Source of the DNA: Paenimyroides aestuarii
Lineage (GTDB): Bacteria; Bacteroidota; Bacteroidia; Flavobacteriales; Flavobacteriaceae
Length of the DNA: 64,000 bases
Reading direction: 5' to 3'
NCBI RefSeq assembly: GCF_024628805.1
Contig: NZ_CP102382.1
Coordinates: 620,001 to 684,000, forward strand
Shown: one piece after another, positions 62,378-64,000 of the stretch
How positions within the stretch are numbered: the first letter of the stretch is position 1
Layout of the letters: the number at the start of each line of letters is the position of its first letter
The notes under the pieces: generated by a model
Seen by the model: only the letters and a program-made list of their open reading frames with translations
Databases searched by the model: none
What the model was told of the DNA's origin: nothing
Made by a program: the position numbers and the translations under genes

Positions 62378-62437
62378 ATGTTCTTTTTTGCATTAATATG
62401 TTGGCTTTATGTATATCTTAAACACATACGAAAATGA
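62378..62437 (+). other. Frameshifted C-terminal end of the cassette 3 protein, or a 19-aa membrane peptide
   Basis: An ATG at 62378 gives MFFFALICWLYVYLKHIRK, preceded 8 nt upstream by AAAGGAGG, a strong Shine-Dalgarno sequence that is unusual for this phylum. The same frame is open upstream to about 62343 and joins the previous gene if one base is added, so it is more likely the missing second helix of that protein. Confidence 0.45.
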
Positions 62438-62453
62438 CAGAAAGAAAAGCACA

Positions 62454-62591
62454 ATCGCACAACAAGGTATTGCCAAAAGCGGGGCTAAAGTGCACATTTA
62501 GAAATTTTTGCATATATTTGGCTTGAGGTATTTCTATTAGGCTTGGGAGCAAAAATCCCCGCCTTCGGCAATACCCGAACCGTTAGCTGAC
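62454..62591 (+). repeat. attC-like site C (cassette 3 / cassette 4 junction)
   Basis: End word ATCGCACAAC (62454-62463), arm 62466-62484 (GGTATTGCCAAAAGCGGGG) pairing at 17 of 19 positions with 62557-62575, then GAACC and start word GTTAGCTGAC (62582-62591). The two unpaired positions are the same A.C bulge positions as in site B. Confidence 0.85.
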
Positions 62592-62625
62592 ATATTTTCC
62601 GAAAAGAACGACCAAACAAGTTTTT

Positions 62626-63795
62626 ATGAATTTAAAGGAACTAAAAGAACAAATTTCAACAACAATTGAGAATTTAAAAGACCACGGAAAATTTCCAAAA
62701 GAAAATAATCTTTATGATTATAAAATGGAACTAAATTTTTATGGTTTAACAGAATGTATCGAAATTTTTATGAGGAATTTCGCAAAAGACATTTTATCTT
62801 TCTCAAACTCAAATGGTGGAATACTTTTACTCGGAATAAAAGAAGATAAAAAGACTGGAACTTTGGAAGACATTGGATTAGATGTGAAAAATATTGACCT
62901 TCTAAATCAAATAGATTTGAGTTTAGTTTGTCAGCAATTTAACAAAGTTGCTAAAGTCGGTGTAGATTTAGATTTGCAATCATTTCAAATAGGAACAAGA
63001 AATTTCTTTTATCTTCTAATTGAAAAACAAAATCAAATAATAATTCCAATTAATGATTTTAAAGAGTATAATTTAAAAAAAGGAGAAATAATTTACAGGG
63101 TTTCTGGGAAAAACGAAGTTGCTAACTCAACCACTCAAGATTTTAACAAATTTATACAAATCAAAGCAAACGAAAAGAACAAAGAGTTTATGGAAATATG
63201 GTCAAAACTTTTACCAGAAATGTTTGACATAAATCCAAGAGAAGTTTTAATTCTTAATCCGAAAAACAATACTGTTTACGGATATAACTCAAAAGAAAAC
63301 TTGCTTTCAAGTAGCGAAATTGACATTGACCAAACTGAAAACGGTATATTTAATATAATTCTTAATGCGATTTCTGCGGGAGATATTGGGAAGATTTCAA
63401 ACGATGAAGGTAAACCAATTTATAAAATCGTAGGAGAATTAAAGAGCAAAACTCCAAGAGATTTTATCTATTTTTCATCTTTATTTGACAAAATAAAAGC
63501 TCAATCAAATTATAATTTATCTTCCAATCAATTAAAATGTGTGTTTAAACATTTAAATTGGATTACAGACGAGAAACTTCCAATTGAAAATCCCGACGAA
63601 ACAAAAATAAACAATGAATTTAATCAGTTTATTTGGGTTGAAACACTTGATAAAACGCATAAAATTGTATTTTCTGAAAATGCTATTAACCCAATTGTCG
63701 AAGCAATAAATGATAACAAAAATCACAATTCCATTTTTGGAAAATCATTACAAAACAAAACAGTGAAATCAAAAACAAAAACAAAGACCAAATAA
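62626..63795 (+). CDS. Cassette 4: AlbA_2/Schlafen-like nucleic-acid-binding protein
   Basis: 389 aa. The N-terminal part (about 40-160) carries the AlbA_2 pattern: FAKDILSFSNSNGGILLLGI, then a GIxxD-type strand and IPINDF, as in Schlafen-like AlbA_2 proteins. The rest (about 170-389) is not recognised; it ends in a Lys/Thr-rich tail (KTVKSKTKTKTK). AlbA_2 proteins occur in transcription regulators and in several anti-phage loci, so a defence role is possible but not shown. The stop is 3 nt before the end word GTCAGCTAAC. Confidence 0.75.
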   Translation: MNLKELKEQISTTIENLKDHGKFPKENNLYDYKMELNFYGLTECIEIFMRNFAKDILSFSNSNGGILLLGIKEDKKTGTLEDIGLDVKNIDLLNQIDLSLVCQQFNKVAKVGVDLDLQSFQIGTRNFFYLLIEKQNQIIIPINDFKEYNLKKGEIIYRVSGKNEVANSTTQDFNKFIQIKANEKNKEFMEIWSKLLPEMFDINPREVLILNPKNNTVYGYNSKENLLSSSEIDIDQTENGIFNIILNAISAGDIGKISNDEGKPIYKIVGELKSKTPRDFIYFSSLFDKIKAQSNYNLSSNQLKCVFKHLNWITDEKLPIENPDETKINNEFNQFIWVETLDKTHKIVFSENAINPIVEAINDNKNHNSIFGKSLQNKTVKSKTKTKTK

Positions 63796-63798
63796 TAC

Positions 63799-63927
63799 GT
63801 CAGCTAACAAGGGTTTTGCGTCAGGCGGGCTGAAATGCAAAATTCAACGGCAGTTTTTCAATTAAACTTTAGTAATAATATCGGCTTTCGTGCTTCGATT
63901 GCCCCATCATCGCAAAGATTCTGTGTT
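63799..63927 (+). repeat. attC-like site D, right side degenerate (end of array)
   Basis: End word GTCAGCTAAC (63799-63808) and a normal left arm (GGGTTTTGCGTCAGGCGGGC, 63811-63830, followed by TGAAATGC as in the other sites). The right arm is only partly complementary (GCCC 63901-63904 and CGCAAA 63911-63916) before a GTT at 63925, so AAC-to-GTT spacing (116 nt) is kept but pairing is lost. No start word with the usual ATAT follows. Confidence 0.7.
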
Positions 63928-64000
63928 AAAAACCTAATGTTTTTTTATAATTTTGTAAAAATTAAAGCGACTACAAGTTAGCTTCTATAGGGTGGAAATC
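63928..64000. other. Right end of window, AT-rich, no gene seen
   Basis: No reading frame of useful length; TAATTTTG (about 63947-63954) fits the -7 consensus, so a gene may begin beyond the window. Confidence 0.4.

Larger units (their letters stand above)
60016..63927 (+). mobile_element. Array of four integron-like single-gene cassettes (no integrase in window)
   Basis: Unit boundaries at GTT: 60016, 60818, 61642, 62582 (next GTT 63925). Each unit starts with a 10-nt word and ends with its reverse complement: GTTGGCAGCT/AGCTGCCAAC, GTTAGCGGTT/AACCGCTAAC, GTTGTGCGAT/ATCGCACAAC, GTTAGCTGAC/GTCAGCTAAC. The words differ between units. Between the AAC of one unit and the GTT of the next lie 118, 119, 118 and 116 nt that form a long imperfect hairpin. 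One plus-strand gene per unit. This is what linear arrays of circularly excised cassettes look like, since a cassette's own two ends complete one folded site only when joined in a circle. No intI-like gene or attI was found in the window. Confidence 0.8.

Noticed and set aside
60016..63927. Classical integron with attC sites
   Set aside because: The end words do not fit RYYYAAC/GTTRRRY well and there is no integrase or clear attI in the window, so the array is reported as integron-like rather than as a known class.
1..64000. CRISPR array
   Set aside because: No regularly spaced identical repeats with unique spacers; the repeated words found are the paired cassette ends, MraZ boxes, adhesin repeats and IS ends.

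Overview
Organism. The window looks like the chromosome of a member of the Flavobacteriaceae (Bacteroidota), possibly Flavobacterium- or Myroides-like; the genus is not certain. Support: AT-rich DNA; three proteins with type IX secretion (T9SS) type A C-terminal sorting domains; SprB repeats; many TAnnTTTG -7 promoter elements with little Shine-Dalgarno use; a TonB-dependent receptor paired with a surface lipoprotein; a DUF5687/ABC pair; and the dcw gene order mraZ-rsmH-ftsL-ftsI-murE-mraY-murD-ftsW-murG-murC-ftsQ-ftsA-ftsZ. Layout. 1-6.3 kb: partial LuxE-like gene, two T9SS cargo genes, a beta-helix lipoprotein and a TonB-dependent receptor, all on the minus strand. 6.4-31.2 kb: PhoB/PhoR-like two-component pair, trmB, LysE-like and alkyltransferase-like genes, tpx, mrp-nifU, ferredoxin reductase, DUF5687/ABC exporter, ferredoxin, a glutaryl-CoA dehydrogenase-like gene, polA, a 1621-residue SprB-repeat adhesin, metallophosphoesterase, engB. 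31.4-48.2 kb: the dcw operon for peptidoglycan precursor synthesis and division, behind three 10-bp-phased MraZ boxes and closed by a terminator after ftsZ. It is interrupted between murG and murC by a RhuM-family gene flanked by a perfect 57-bp duplication of the murG 3' end. 48.2-48.9 kb: yqeY, tRNA-Arg(CCG) and a possible small RNA. 49-53.7 kb: a decay zone in which an IS30-family element splits a secreted-protein gene and an IS1182-family element sits just upstream of it; both transposases are frameshifted. 53.7-59.8 kb: permease, HAD phosphatase, CAT-like acetyltransferase, SIMPL protein, deacetylase-like hydrolase, short ssb. 60.0-63.9 kb: the most unusual region, an array of four single-gene units, all on the plus strand. 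Each unit starts with GTT plus a unit-specific word and ends with the reverse complement of that same word, finishing in AAC. Consecutive units are separated by a hairpin-forming site with a constant AAC-to-GTT gap of 116-119 nt. A strong promoter fires into the first unit. This is the architecture expected of integron-type cassettes with attC-like sites, but the boxes do not fit the classical consensus and no integrase is in the window. Cargo: a zinc-ribbon membrane protein, a lipoprotein, a probably frameshifted membrane-anchored protein and a Schlafen/AlbA_2-like protein.
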